Assembly (NCBI GenBank): GCA_949316235.1
Contig: OX438751.1
Span: 8,642,413 to 8,706,412, forward strand
Direction: 5' to 3'
Length of the DNA: 64,000 bases
From: Oegoconia quadripuncta
Lineage: Eukaryota > Arthropoda > Insecta > Lepidoptera > Autostichidae
Below are positions 1 through 12,500 of this stretch, in pieces. The first letter of the stretch is position 1. Each line of letters begins with the position of its first letter. The notes beneath the pieces were generated by a model. The model had not been told where the DNA came from. It saw nothing but the letters and a program-made list of their open reading frames with translations, and did no database searches. The position numbers and the translations under genes are program-made.

Positions 1-95
1 GACATAGTCAACTCTCTCGCCATTTATTTCAATTTTGTTTTTACTGCTGTTTGTCATAATCTTGGTCTTTGACATATTCATCTTCAGTCCCACCT
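1..95 (-). mobile_element. RTE-type LINE reverse transcriptase fragment (cut by window edge)
   Basis: Minus strand, from 95 down to 1, reads SLEVGLKMNMSKTKIMTNSS and then NGERVDYV. The GLKMN..KTK motif is the conserved block downstream of the FADD site in RTE/craniofacial-type LINE reverse transcriptases. Lies antisense in the intron before the first visible TRRAP exon. Confidence 0.65.
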
Positions 96-197
96 CAAGA
101 CTCTTAACAGTATAAATTATTATATAATATAAAAAAAATATATCATAATTTATTATATTCAAAAAATAATTTAAATTATATGATCTTTGTCTTACAG

Positions 198-531
198 ATA
201 CCCAAAAGAGACTCTCGATTTAATCATGAGTGACGTCAACATCAAAGATCAACAATGGAGTCGTTTCCTGGTGTTTCTTGTAAAACATCCTGATGCTGGC
301 ACTGCCTACAGAGAGGCCCTCCAGACCACTAAGAAGGCCCGCCTCATGCAGTTGTTAGCCGCCAACACCGTTAGCGCGACAGCTGCACTGCCTCAGGCTG
401 ACAAATCAGAGATGCAGTTCCAAGCGATCAGAGTTATATCACTGCTTATCAAGTTTGACGACCAATGGCTGTCCACACAACACGATCTAATCGAGCTTCT
501 GAAACGTATATGGTGCAGTGATCAGTACCAC
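198..531 (+). CDS. Nipped-A: TRRAP exon 1 of those visible (residues 1-111)
   Basis: Starts after ttacag, ends before gtaagt. Opens with the last base of a split codon, then YPKETLDLIM and, further on, QWSRFLVFLVKH, both matching the HEAT region of TRRAP. The ATG at 187 lies in the intron and is not a start. Ends in phase 0. Confidence 0.9.
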
Positions 532-3500
532 GTAAGTAGTGTTATGGAAAGATATTTAAAATTTTGTCTGAAGGTCACAGTGGAAAGTAAGAAAGTTGTA
601 ATTTTGATAGATTAGATAACATAGTGGTCACATATGATGGGGTCAGGGGAAGAACACGACAAGTCCCATCTTATGGTAAAACGAGATATATCTAATTATA
701 AAATTTATTTTAAATGTATCTTATCACAATTTGTAAAAAAAATATCACTACAGTCCGACATTTACTATATTAAAACCTGTTACATGACAGAGGGCAAAAA
801 GTCCAGAAACATATCAAATTATTCCCATGAAAATGAATTCTTACAATTCAACATTTCTTTTGTTACAGGAAGTCCATAAAAAGGTCGAAAATGTTGACTG
901 CACACATTGGAAGGAACCGAAACTGATAGTGAAGATATTGCTTCATTACTTCTGCCATCACCCGTCCAATATAGACTTGTTGTTCCAGCTGCTGCGAGCA
1001 CTGTGTGACCGGTTTATACCTGATTTCCAGGCAAGTCAAAAAAAAACCTATTATATTCTTGGATAATATAAAATTTGTCTCCTATCTTCCTTTCGAGTAG
1101 TCTTCTGGTGATTGATGTATACTTGCGGCAATAAGTTCTTATCAAACAAAAGTAAAAACCTTTGCGTTCGAGTGCCGGCAATTTAACATGCTTGTTGTGT
1201 TGATCTGGAAATAGTTGTGCATCTGGAATCAGAGTGTATACTTGAAATTAGTTTAAGAAATGGTGTAATAACTGTAAAAGAACCTTTTTAATGAAATAAA
1301 AAATTATATGCGACCTAGACGAGCCTAGCCACATTCCGCAGGCCGATTTTGTAATAGCAATAATTCCAAATAGCTATCAAGCAATAAAATAAAATGAATG
1401 AAAGGCATAACACATATGCATTAACAACCTTATGTCCCCTATACATAGGGGCACACTCTGAACTCTTTACGAGACGGTATCTTAGAATCTTGTTATTTTT
1501 TTTATATTATAAAAAAATATTTTTCTGTGATAAACCATAATACGAGAGTTTATGTCAGCAACTGGTCTGTGTGCGAAGTGTAAGTTTTGTCTCGTTTTTA
1601 CCTTTACCATCGCGTTCGCGTTTACGAAAAAAGTTCATATGGAAAAAATCGTTTTGCAAACTATCCGCTAGAGGCGCTGCACATTTCTCCATACAAATCT
1701 TCACGTAAACGTGAACGCGGTAGTAAAGTTAAGTCGAAACAAAACTTAAACTCCGCCCTCTGGACTCAATCTAAACAGCTCGTTGTTCTCTAGAGGCAGC
1801 AAGCACTATACGTTACTCAGATTGGTCAGTATTAGGTTTGACAACAACCATTCCCAATTGCTCTCTAGTCGCAAGTACAAAATCAGCCTGTCGGTGTCAG
1901 CCGTATTTCGCTGCCAACATCAAATATCAAAATGATTTCAGTTCCTCCGTGACTTCCTCGAGAACACAGTAGCACAAAACTACACGGTAGAATGGAAACG
2001 GTCGGCATTCCTCCGTTTCGTCGAGCACTTCGCCACCGATGCGATGTCCCAAGACCTGAAAGCTAAGGTCCTACAAATGATACTTATACCGTGCTTCGCG
2101 GTCAGCTTCGAGAAGGGACAGAAGATCGTCGGCGGGCCACCGGCGCCTTATCAGGATAATCCGGACAACGTGGTCTCAGTGTTTATAAATAATGTGAGTT
2201 AGCATCTTATTAAAAGGATCAAAAAATAATAATCTAAATCTTACAATTTAGGTTGTGCAAAACGAGACGGCTTTTTTTAGATACGAGTACTCTCTGAAAT
2301 AATCTCCACTAGTGGGGCGTAACCATTAGTATTCATTGAATTTAGTGTTTCTATATGATTTCATAAACAATAAGAATCCTATCCTTCCAATCGTATAATA
2401 AATAATATTACTACGTCATCTTGCTCCTCTATCTTTGCTTTTCCAAAAAAAAAATGGCGACGAAGGTGAAAGAATTGTCAAAATAGAATCAGACTGCACT
2501 GCTTCCTTTTTGGACATGAATTTTGTGATCGTAAAAGAACCTCGAGGGCATGACCCGCGGCTATACTTCTAGTAAAAGTAAAACAATTCCGATTATTTTT
2601 TACGGATAATGTACTTTGAACAGGTAATTGACCCAGAGAATCCATTCGCGTGTTCGGACTCTGTGCGCATCTCACTGCTGCAGTTCGCCTGCCTGCTGCT
2701 AGAGCAGGCGTCAGCGCACATCCACGACGCCAACAACAAGAAGCAGGGTAACAAGCTACGTCGGCTTATGACCTTCGCCTGGCCTTGTCTGCTTGGCAAG
2801 AACTATGTGGATCCGGCTACAAGGTAATTAGCGCAGCATACCCAATTTAAAAATTATGAGATAAAAAGTTACCACTTACTGCTCTGTGAATGAGGAAGGA
2901 TGTCTCCTCGGAGCAGAATGAGCAAGAATCTCAAGGGTTGGTCATTTTAAATAGGTATTATACTGTTACATTTTGGGGGGATTCGAAAAATTTCTTTATT
3001 TTAAATACCGTCAACATTGGTAGTACATTAAATAAAACAATCCATTGCTTGTTACAATTTGTCGATTCTTGATTGTCCAATATACAATTAATTATAAATT
3101 AATTTTTACTAAATGTTTACCGCTATAGATATTTCCTTATCGTGGTTACTTTGTATGTAGTACTAGCTTTCCGCCCGCGGCTTCGCCTGCGTGGAATAAC
3201 TTTATCGCGGAAATTTGATTATCCCGCGGGAACTATGTATGTGCCTTTGTTCCACTTCTAAGGTTTCAGAAGAGGTTGTAGAGATAAATATAGGGTGGCT
3301 AATCTTCGATGACGATATCGCGGAAAATATGTTAGTTTTTATAAAACTTGTTTACTTTTGCACACAGATATCACGGACACTTGTTGCTGAGTCACATTAT
3401 CGCAAAATTCGCCATTCACAAGCGTATTGTGTTACAAGGTATGCTACTATTCATCTTTTTACTGAATTACTGGTTGGTTCATCGCTGGGTTAGCAATCTT

Positions 3501-6500
3501 CTTTTTAGCGAATCGATGGCAAAATTATCAAATTCTGCCTTGGCAATTTGACGTTACCTTATTGGTCAACGATAACAATCTTGATCAAGTTACATGGGAC
3601 TATTTATTTAAAAAAATAGGATTTACTATTTCCTTCCAGTGTTCCACAGTCTACTAAAAGCGCACGCAGTCGAAGCCCGGTCGGTGGTGAGGCAGGCGCT
3701 GGAGATTCTTACTCCAGCGATGCCGCAGCGTATGGAGGACGGAAACACGATGCTCACGCATTGGACCAAGAAGATCATCGTCGAGGACGGACACTCGGTG
3801 CAGCAACTCTTCCACATACTGCAACTCGTTGTTAGACATTATAAGGCAAGTCTAACGATTTTTTCTTTTATTTCTAGCCTTTCAATTAACATAGTTGACT
3901 TGAAGAATGACAGTTGATAGTATGCAGACAGCTAAAGATTTCGTAAGAACCTGTACTCATTGCAAAGAATCAAACACAAATAAAAAGACATGTAAAGTAA
4001 GAATCGAATCTTGCGGACAAAATTTTACATTTGTCAACAATCTCCTTGGATCAATGTTAAAAACATCCACTTACAGAAACGGAGGACGTAGAGGACCATC
4101 CATTTTGAAATGTTTATCTGGCTAGCTACCAGCATCAGTAAGACTGCCGTTCGCTATACAACAGTGTTATATTCTATAGTTATCATCAAAATTATTGTAA
4201 GTAATTTTGAACAATAAAGAATATTTGTGTTGTATTGTATCACACAACTACCAAGTACCTAAAGGTTAGTTGCATACTTTAATATAGATGGAAAAAAAAA
4301 TATGAAAAAATCTATATTTGATAATTGAACTAAAAAGGATTGGCAAAACAACCGAATTCAATATATTTCCATTTTATAACTCCGGAGTACATTATCAGGT
4401 GTTCACCAAATTTATTTAGTTCCAACCCGAAGGTAACCCTTTCCAACAGAAAAATAATTATTGAAATCGGTTGATATTGGCAGAGCTATCGCGAAAAATA
4501 CGTTTGAAAAATTCGCGACGAATTTGTAACGACTAATCACCTTTAACGACAAAAAATGTCATTCGCGGATAAGTTTTCCATACTTTAAAACTGTAATGGT
4601 AGTGTCATCCGAAACAATCACATTCACGGATAAGTCTGTAAAAAACTGTACTAACCTCCTCCTTTTTTAATCGTTATCAGGTATACTACCCCGTGCGGCA
4701 TGCGCTAGTCGGTCACATGGTGGCCGCGATGCAGCGGCTCGGGTTCTCGGCCACCGCGTCCCTGGAGCACCGGCGACTCGCTGTCGACTTGGCCGAGGTG
4801 GCCCTCAAGTGGGAGCTGCAGAGGATCCGCGACTACTCACACGACGACACTGTGGTATGTCACAATCTTTCTTACGTCATTTAACACTTATATGACCCGT
4901 ATTTATTTACAATTGTTTCTACTATCTAGTATCCACAATACAAGTTTTGGCTAGTTTGGGACTTGGCATACATATAATTGGTTTAAAACAATTACTTTTA
5001 TTTAATAAAATGAACGAAAGAAAAGATACAATCGACAATTAAATCGAACACTACCATTCCACATTTTTCATATCCTATGGTAATTTATAAATTATAATAT
5101 TAGGCGTATTTTAACCGTACCTCTCTAGGTGGCGACATCCCCTAGCGGCGCTATGAAGCGAATCTCGTCAGACGACAGCAGTACCGACGCTCGAAAGGCA
5201 CTCAACACCGGGTGGGCGAGTCCGCAGGCCAGTGTGTCGCGGCTAGAGCCCGACGCAGCCAAACCTCTCGATAGACAGCATGTCGACGTCGTAGTGAATC
5301 TGCTGTTGCGGCTAGCGTGTCAGGTGAGCCTTGTTACTATAGTTGACGGCGGCATTGAGCTAGCAAGGCCAGTGTGTCGCGGCTAGAGCCCGAAGCAGCC
5401 AAACTTCTGGCCGAAGGCAGCACATATACGAGGATTTGACTGGAGAGCAATTTATTGAGGCTTACAACGTATATTCAATCATTAAGTTAAAATGAATTAA
5501 CAAAGGGATAGCTCGACGCTCGTTGTGACTGCTCACAGCATGCAAATATGTTGAGTGATCTAATTCAAACACAATTTATGTAATGTGTATAATGTACTTG
5601 TGTTATTGTAAGTTACCGAGCTCTTTTCAGTTTACCTCAAAAAGTTAAGTTCACCTTATTCTATAGCATTTTAACCTGTCCGGTGCGTGCAGGTAAACGA
5701 GGGCAGCGTGGCGACGGGCGGGGCGGCCAGCGGCTCGCCCGGCGAGCAGCTGTCGCGACGCTGCGTGCTGCTACTCAAGGCCGCACTCAAGCCAGATGTA
5801 TGGCCGCATCACTGCGAACCCAAGCTCGCTTGGCTCGACAAAGTACGTAACATCACCCCTTATCACCTTCTATCTCGATACAGTTAGTCAAGTATCTAGT
5901 TTCGATGGGTAACCATATTAGGGTGCGGGACGCGAGGGCTATCTAAGTTGCCGTAACGTCGATCCATTCTATCATACTGCAGGTCGTTTAACTCTCTGTC
6001 ACTTGCTCGTACCATAGATTAGTAAATAGTTGCTTCGTAACAGATAAATCACTCCAATACAAAATACCTACGCTATATACTACTAATAGCCTACAAAATC
6101 TTAGTAATAATATCAGCTGTTCGCAGCGAGAAGAAATGTGCCATAAGTATGCACACAGAGAGTTATTTACGTTTACAGAGACCCACGCATAAGCACACCA
6201 TCGAACGAATGCGGTAGTGTTGTTACTTACCTATTTGATATTGGTAATAAATCGAATGTTCTGAAAAAAAAAAATAATTTGTTGAAGAAATATTTTTGAG
6301 TTTTATATAATGATAGATACAATGTTTCCTTCTCTGAATTCTCGGTTATTAAATTTTATCATTGAAAATAATCTAAATCGCGTAAATAATCTCAGACGGG
6401 TATCGTGGACGATACGCGAAGCGATAGGCATATAACGCGTGGCCTTAGGCGAGTGCCGGACGCCTGCTCGTACGCTATTACAACAGCTACTTGTACAGTA

Positions 6501-9500
6501 CTTTAGTTATGTGAGATGTGTATGAAATCTTCCCACTGTAAGGATAACGTAATTTACGCTGTGGTAATATCCATCGACCACACAACCCCTAAACTGGTTT
6601 ATGGTACCGAGTTAATTCTCACGTATGAGGGAGGCGGTACCAATTGGCTCCAATTGGCTCTACTAAAATTATTATGATTTCTTGTTGTTCATTCAATATT
6701 CACGCGTCTTTAACAGAGCCAGTCAGAGTACAATAAGCTGACATAACTAGCCAATAATTAATTCCAAGTTTTTGGTTCTATTATCCTAATTTCTTGACAG
6801 TTGGCCTTCGCTTGTAATTAGCAGTCTAGGGGCTGTAAGGTAGATGGTAACGGTTCGTTGCCGCAAACAAATGAATAAGCTCAAACTGATATTTAAAGGC
6901 ACAACAAGTTTTGCTGTAGCGAGGGTTACCATGTCGCTAACAAATATCATTTCCCCATAGGTGTTTTCAACAGCAGATACAAACGCGGCGGCATGCGCTA
7001 ACGCATGCACGGCCCTGGAACTCCTCGTGTTCCTTCTGGGCGTTCTCCGTCGCGAGCAGATCCTGGTCGCTCTGAAGCCTCTCCAGCGAGGCTTGGCCGC
7101 GTGCGTTGCTTCCACCAACGCTAAGATTGTGCGGCTCACACACAATCTGCTTGCGAAATTGACCGCCCTCTTCCCTACGGAACCTACAGGAGCTGCGCAA
7201 GCGTCCAAGGTAAGAAAGAACTGGTATTACATTGTAACAAATAATAATGTACCATTAAATTGGAAAAAATCATATAACCATGTTACTATATACAAAAAGA
7301 AAAAAAAAAAATTTTTTGTTCAATACATTATAAACATATGCAGACTGTGTTGAGTACTGTCGTTGAGCAAATTTCGTTTAACATGAAAACTTTTTTATTA
7401 GAACTCGACAGAACTACTGGGAATCCCTAGTACCATTTGTTCTGTTGATAGAGCTAGTGAGACAAAAATTCCCATTAGTTCGGCTAACTGAACTGTCCAA
7501 CAGAACTACTGGGAACAAAGGACATCTTTCCGCCTTGTGGTCATTACACTAGAGGCAAATGGTAACGACTTATGTAATTTTAGAGTTGAGCTCACAGAAT
7601 TTATAAAGTTCATCTGTTGGGAACCTGAATGGCTTAAAATGTATTACCTTGAAAGACATCGCTGACTTCTTTCGATTTCTAGAAATTTTATTTTAGTCGC
7701 TCCTCCCCACACAGAAATGCAATATACTATTATCGATTGTGCCAAAGCGGTATATATTTGGTTTATGAGTTTAGTAGTGGTTACATATCTTAATTTCCTA
7801 AAAATCCAAGTGAGCTTCCGTATTCTATCACTTGTAAATTCAATTTGAGAATGCCAATTTAAATCAACTCCCAAATATTTTGTAGTTTATAAAATCATAA
7901 TCTATGGGATATATCATGCCAATATGTACCATTGTTGTCTAACTTCAATGGTGAAACCGTCAAGACCGATAGTGTAATTTCAAAGGTCAATTTCGACCAC
8001 GGGCGAAAAAGATAGCGAATAAGTTCTTTAGCATTGAAGTTGGACAATAATTCACCAGTTCGGGATTTCCGTGAAAACTTTCCATTTGCTTGTATTTTTA
8101 TCGCAGTACGAAGAATTAGAGACCCTATACGCGTGTGTCAGCAAGTACGCATTCGAAGGTCTCGCTACATATGAGAAGTCAGCGCCCGGAGGCACCGCGG
8201 GCGCACTCCTCGGGCCTCTGATGATGCTGAAGGCGTGCTGCACGTCCAGCCCGGGCTATATAGATCGACTGCTTCTGCCTTTGATGCGGGTGTTGCATAG
8301 AATGGTCAAGGATCACGTAGCTACGACCAACCCTGACGCCGCGTCTTCCGACTTACTGGTAAGAGTGTGCTATTCAGAGATTCTTCTTTCGAACACAGGA
8401 TTTGTGATATTAATTTTAGTATAGTTTCTGTGTTTGTAAGAGATAGGTTATAAAAAACATATTGTAATATACATACCCCCTATGGATAATAATAAACTCC
8501 CAAACAAATAAACTGCATCAAAGTTTCATTCCGTAACCTCCTCTTATTGAAGTTTTCTTTTAATTCACAATTTTTTATTACCTATTTTTAGTTTAGTTTG
8601 GCATTTTTAATTCGATCACACAACACTTTCGTGCAGTTTCGTTGCTATTGTGGAGGTCCATGGTCACCTTTTACGACACCCACGATTTGAATTGGTTACT
8701 TTCAGCCGGAAACATTAACATTCGGCATTTTGTCAAAATTTAGAAAACACCTTGTCTTCTCAGGTGATTCAAGGCTCATCTCTAGAGTATTTTTTCAGAT
8801 ACTGGCATTGGATCTCTTAAAAGGGCGTGTTTCGGTCATGCCAGTAGACACAAGGAAAACTTTCATCGGAACTGTACTAGTTGGCCTCATCGAAAAGTCT
8901 AATGACGCCAAGGTAAACTTTTATCACGTATTAAATCTACTCTATAATACCCTCACTGACTGACCAGACATATTATTTCCAATAGATTTAAATTTATATA
9001 ATTTAAAATAAATGAAATGATGTAAATATACCCGAAATTGTATTAACAGATTTTGGCCTCAGTTTGTAGTTTATTGTGGTTTCTCCAGGTTATGAAAGCA
9101 ATCACCCGCATGGTAGAAGAGTGGGTGAAGTGCCGCAGCATGGGAATTGTAGGCCTGGGCGCGGGGGCGGCTCCCTCGCTGCGCGAAAAGTCGATACTAT
9201 TGGTCAAGCTCATGCAGTATGTCGAGAAACGGTTTCCCGAGGATTTGGAGCTTAATGCACATTTTCTGGAACTCGTCAACTATGTTTACAGGTACTGCTT
9301 CATTGTAGGTTGAGTTTTAGAATATCTTAGGGTGAAATCTGTCATATTTAGTAGGGTAGGAGTAGCTTTTGATTTCCATTTTTCCTTAATCAACTTGAAA
9401 CCAACTTACATCTTGATATTATTGAGTAACGTTATTTTGAGTAGATCATGTAATTTAAGGAAAAGGGGAATGTTATTATATAATTTTTTCACATGAAAGC

Positions 9501-12500
9501 TCCTTTACCGAACAACACGGTATAGCTACTTCATTAGTTAAACGGCCGTTGTGGTGATCTGCATCTTTAACCATCAACTTCCAGCAATTTAATGTCGAAA
9601 CCCGTCTTGTTACAACAGAGACGACCATCTCAAAATGACCGAGTTATCAATGAAGCTGGAGCCTGCGTTCCTGTCGGGGCTTCGTTGTCCACAACCGCAC
9701 ATCCGTTCCAAATTCTTTGAGGTGTACGACCAGAGTGTGCGCCGACGCATCTTCGACCGCCTCCTCTACGTCATATGTTCTCAGAACTGGGAACATATAG
9801 GGCAGCATTTCTGGATCAAGCAGTGTTTGGAATTGTTGCTGGTCACTTGTGTTTCTAGTTAGTATATTTATTTAAATTACTGTCGTTCCTTCAATTATAT
9901 CATTTTAAAATCACGTAATTTCGCAATTTTTACACTAGTGAAAGGTGAACAAATCCACTTCATAATATTGGTATTATAATGATGACTAATATTGTTCACG
10001 AGTTATTTATCTCGTTTCCAGGTACTCAAATACGTTTGTCGAGCACAAAGTACCTGCTGCCGAATATATCGTCGGTAATAAATTGGGCCGACAGCGAGGA
10101 ACGGAAATCGTTCGTTATTCTGAGCAACGTAAAAGAGGAGGCCACTGACTCTTTCGCAGACTCTCTGGACCCTGATAAAGAGGATGTTCTGGATATGGAT
10201 TTGGATTCAAATTCAAATCAAAAAGATGATTTGACTAAAAATGTACCAAATAGGTGAGCGTTTGTGCTGGATTTACTTTAATCATTATATTTGTGTAGCT
10301 ATTTGGCGCCGTGGAATTGAGCGGTAACACATACGTGTCGATTCAACTAAAAAATAAGAAGTTGAAAGCCATATTCGTGGCCAGCGACTAAATTGTATGA
10401 TTGTGGTGTTTATAGTTAATTTCTATCATTCCCATAGTACTATTAATAGTATACTTGGATTTATAATGTATCCTAAGTTTAATTCTAAATAAAAATCGAT
10501 CATTATTTCTTACGTTAAGTTGAAATTGTATGAAACACAATTTGTTTTTTGGGTTTAGAGTCATTAAATATACACCAGCTTTTGCTCGCGGCTCCGTTTG
10601 CGTGGGCTTCTAGAAATTTAATGTAACGCGGTGGTCTTACCAAAATAATGAGTATTCTGGATCAACATTCTGCTAGCTATCTATAAACTTATAATGGAAG
10701 TTGGAGCTTGTCTGTGTGTTACTTACCCAGTATATCTTTAAACTTTTATAATACAGTAACCCCTTTAGTTTAGAACGCAGGGTAATCAATTAAGGAACCA
10801 ATAACGTTCTATCACAAGGTAAATATAGTCTCAGAATTTTTCTTTTAAAGCCGTTCTCACTGCGTTGATCTACAGGTCTACAGGTTGATAATGCGATAGA
10901 AACCTCAATAATCTACTATTCAATATAAAACAATGTATTACATTACACACAGGCAACGTGCCATAAACCAGATGGTGTTGAAACAATCGGAGTTCCTTGA
11001 GTTGGCGCGCCGTGTCCGCACAGAGCAGCTGGTGGTAGCGACCGCACAGCTCTGTCACATGGACGACTCGCTGGCCCACCACACGTGGCTGCGGCTCTTC
11101 CCCAAGCTGTGGTCCGTGCTAGACGAGAGACAACTCGGGGTATTGTATTTTATCTCCACTATTTCCTTAAGTGTGATTATCGGCTCAGCCACATGTACTG
11201 ACTCGCTGTCCCACCACATATCGTTCAATTCGAGACAATTCGGGGTAAATGCGCTTTATCTCCTTTGAGCACTCAAGTGTGATAATCAGTTTTGCTAGAT
11301 GAAAGATGCGCTCTCACTACAACTGGCCGCGGCTCTTTCCTAAGCTGTGGTTCGTACTGGACGAGAGACAACTTTATCTTCTACGTGTTTCCCTTTGTGT
11401 ATCATCAGCTCTGCTATATGGAAGACGTGCATTCACTACGGCTTGCTACTTTTCCCCAAGCTGTATTCCGTGTTGGACGAGCGGCAACTTAAAGGTTTAT
11501 CTTCTTTGTGTTTCCCTATAACTCAATATGACTTAACCTAGTACCTTTATGTAAGAGTATTCTAAATACAAAGCAGCCACCACATAACTAGATAAATATG
11601 TTTTTAACAGACGGTGATGAATGAAATGGTGCCATTTATAATATCAGGCGTACATATAATACAACGCGATCAACCCCTGAGCGCGCTAAACACTTTCATT
11701 GAAGCTCTGGCGCGGTGCAACCCATCGATCACTATCAAACCGTAAGTGTTACCTACCTTTGGTATCTACCATGAATAGTTGTATTTTGTATTTTTGTATG
11801 GCATAGTTTACCATTTTTTTCGAACAACACTTCTGAACTTGTTTCTCAGACCGATGATGAAATATTTGGGCAAAACTCACAATTTATGGCATCGTATGAC
11901 CCTGAATTTGGAACAAATGGCTATCGATCAAGCTAATGGCCGCCCGCAGCGCGAGCAATTGGAAATATATGACTACGAAGTTGAAACCACAAACCCTACC
12001 GTATGTACCTACTTTTATTTCTAGAATGTATACATATATATAGAACACTAATTGTTACTGTTTCAAAACTTTTTCAGCATCATTATTAACTACTGATCAC
12101 TGCTTACAGCTGTCAACCGAAAAATATTATATAGTGCTAATAAAACGGTTTTTCTGCAGGAAATATTAGACTCATTGAGTGACATGTATGAACTTCTGCA
12201 AGAAGAAGACATGTGGTCTGGCCTGTGGCTGAAACATGCGAGGTTCCGCGAAACTAATGTCGCTATTGCGTATGAACAACAAGGATTCTTCGAGCAGGCC
12301 CAAGTAAGTAATACAGACAATTGCCTATCGCATCCCTCAATATATTGTTCTTATTGACTGAGGGTAAAAGAACTTTTTTTATCTAATCCTCGTAAGCAAA
12401 TAAACAATATTTCATACTTCTCTACTAGGCGGCATACGACGTTGCCATGGGAAAACTGAAGCAGGAATATTCGGCCAATCCGTCGACTTACAGTATGCAC

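Noticed and set aside
187..615. A 142-codon frame beginning with ATG at 187
   Set aside because: The ATG is intronic (before the acceptor at 197) and the frame reads past the donor at 532. Only 198-531 is coding, as an internal TRRAP exon.
6786..7208. 140-codon minus-strand frame
   Set aside because: It is the antisense shadow of TRRAP exon 10, which has consensus splice sites and strong family match.
7644..7874. Host gene antisense to TRRAP
   Set aside because: The protein shows the YLGV and VWGG motifs of Jockey-type LINE reverse transcriptase and is truncated.
11292..11541. Overlapping 64-71-codon frames in intron 16
   Set aside because: They arise from the tandem copies of the exon 16 end, read mostly in the wrong frame.
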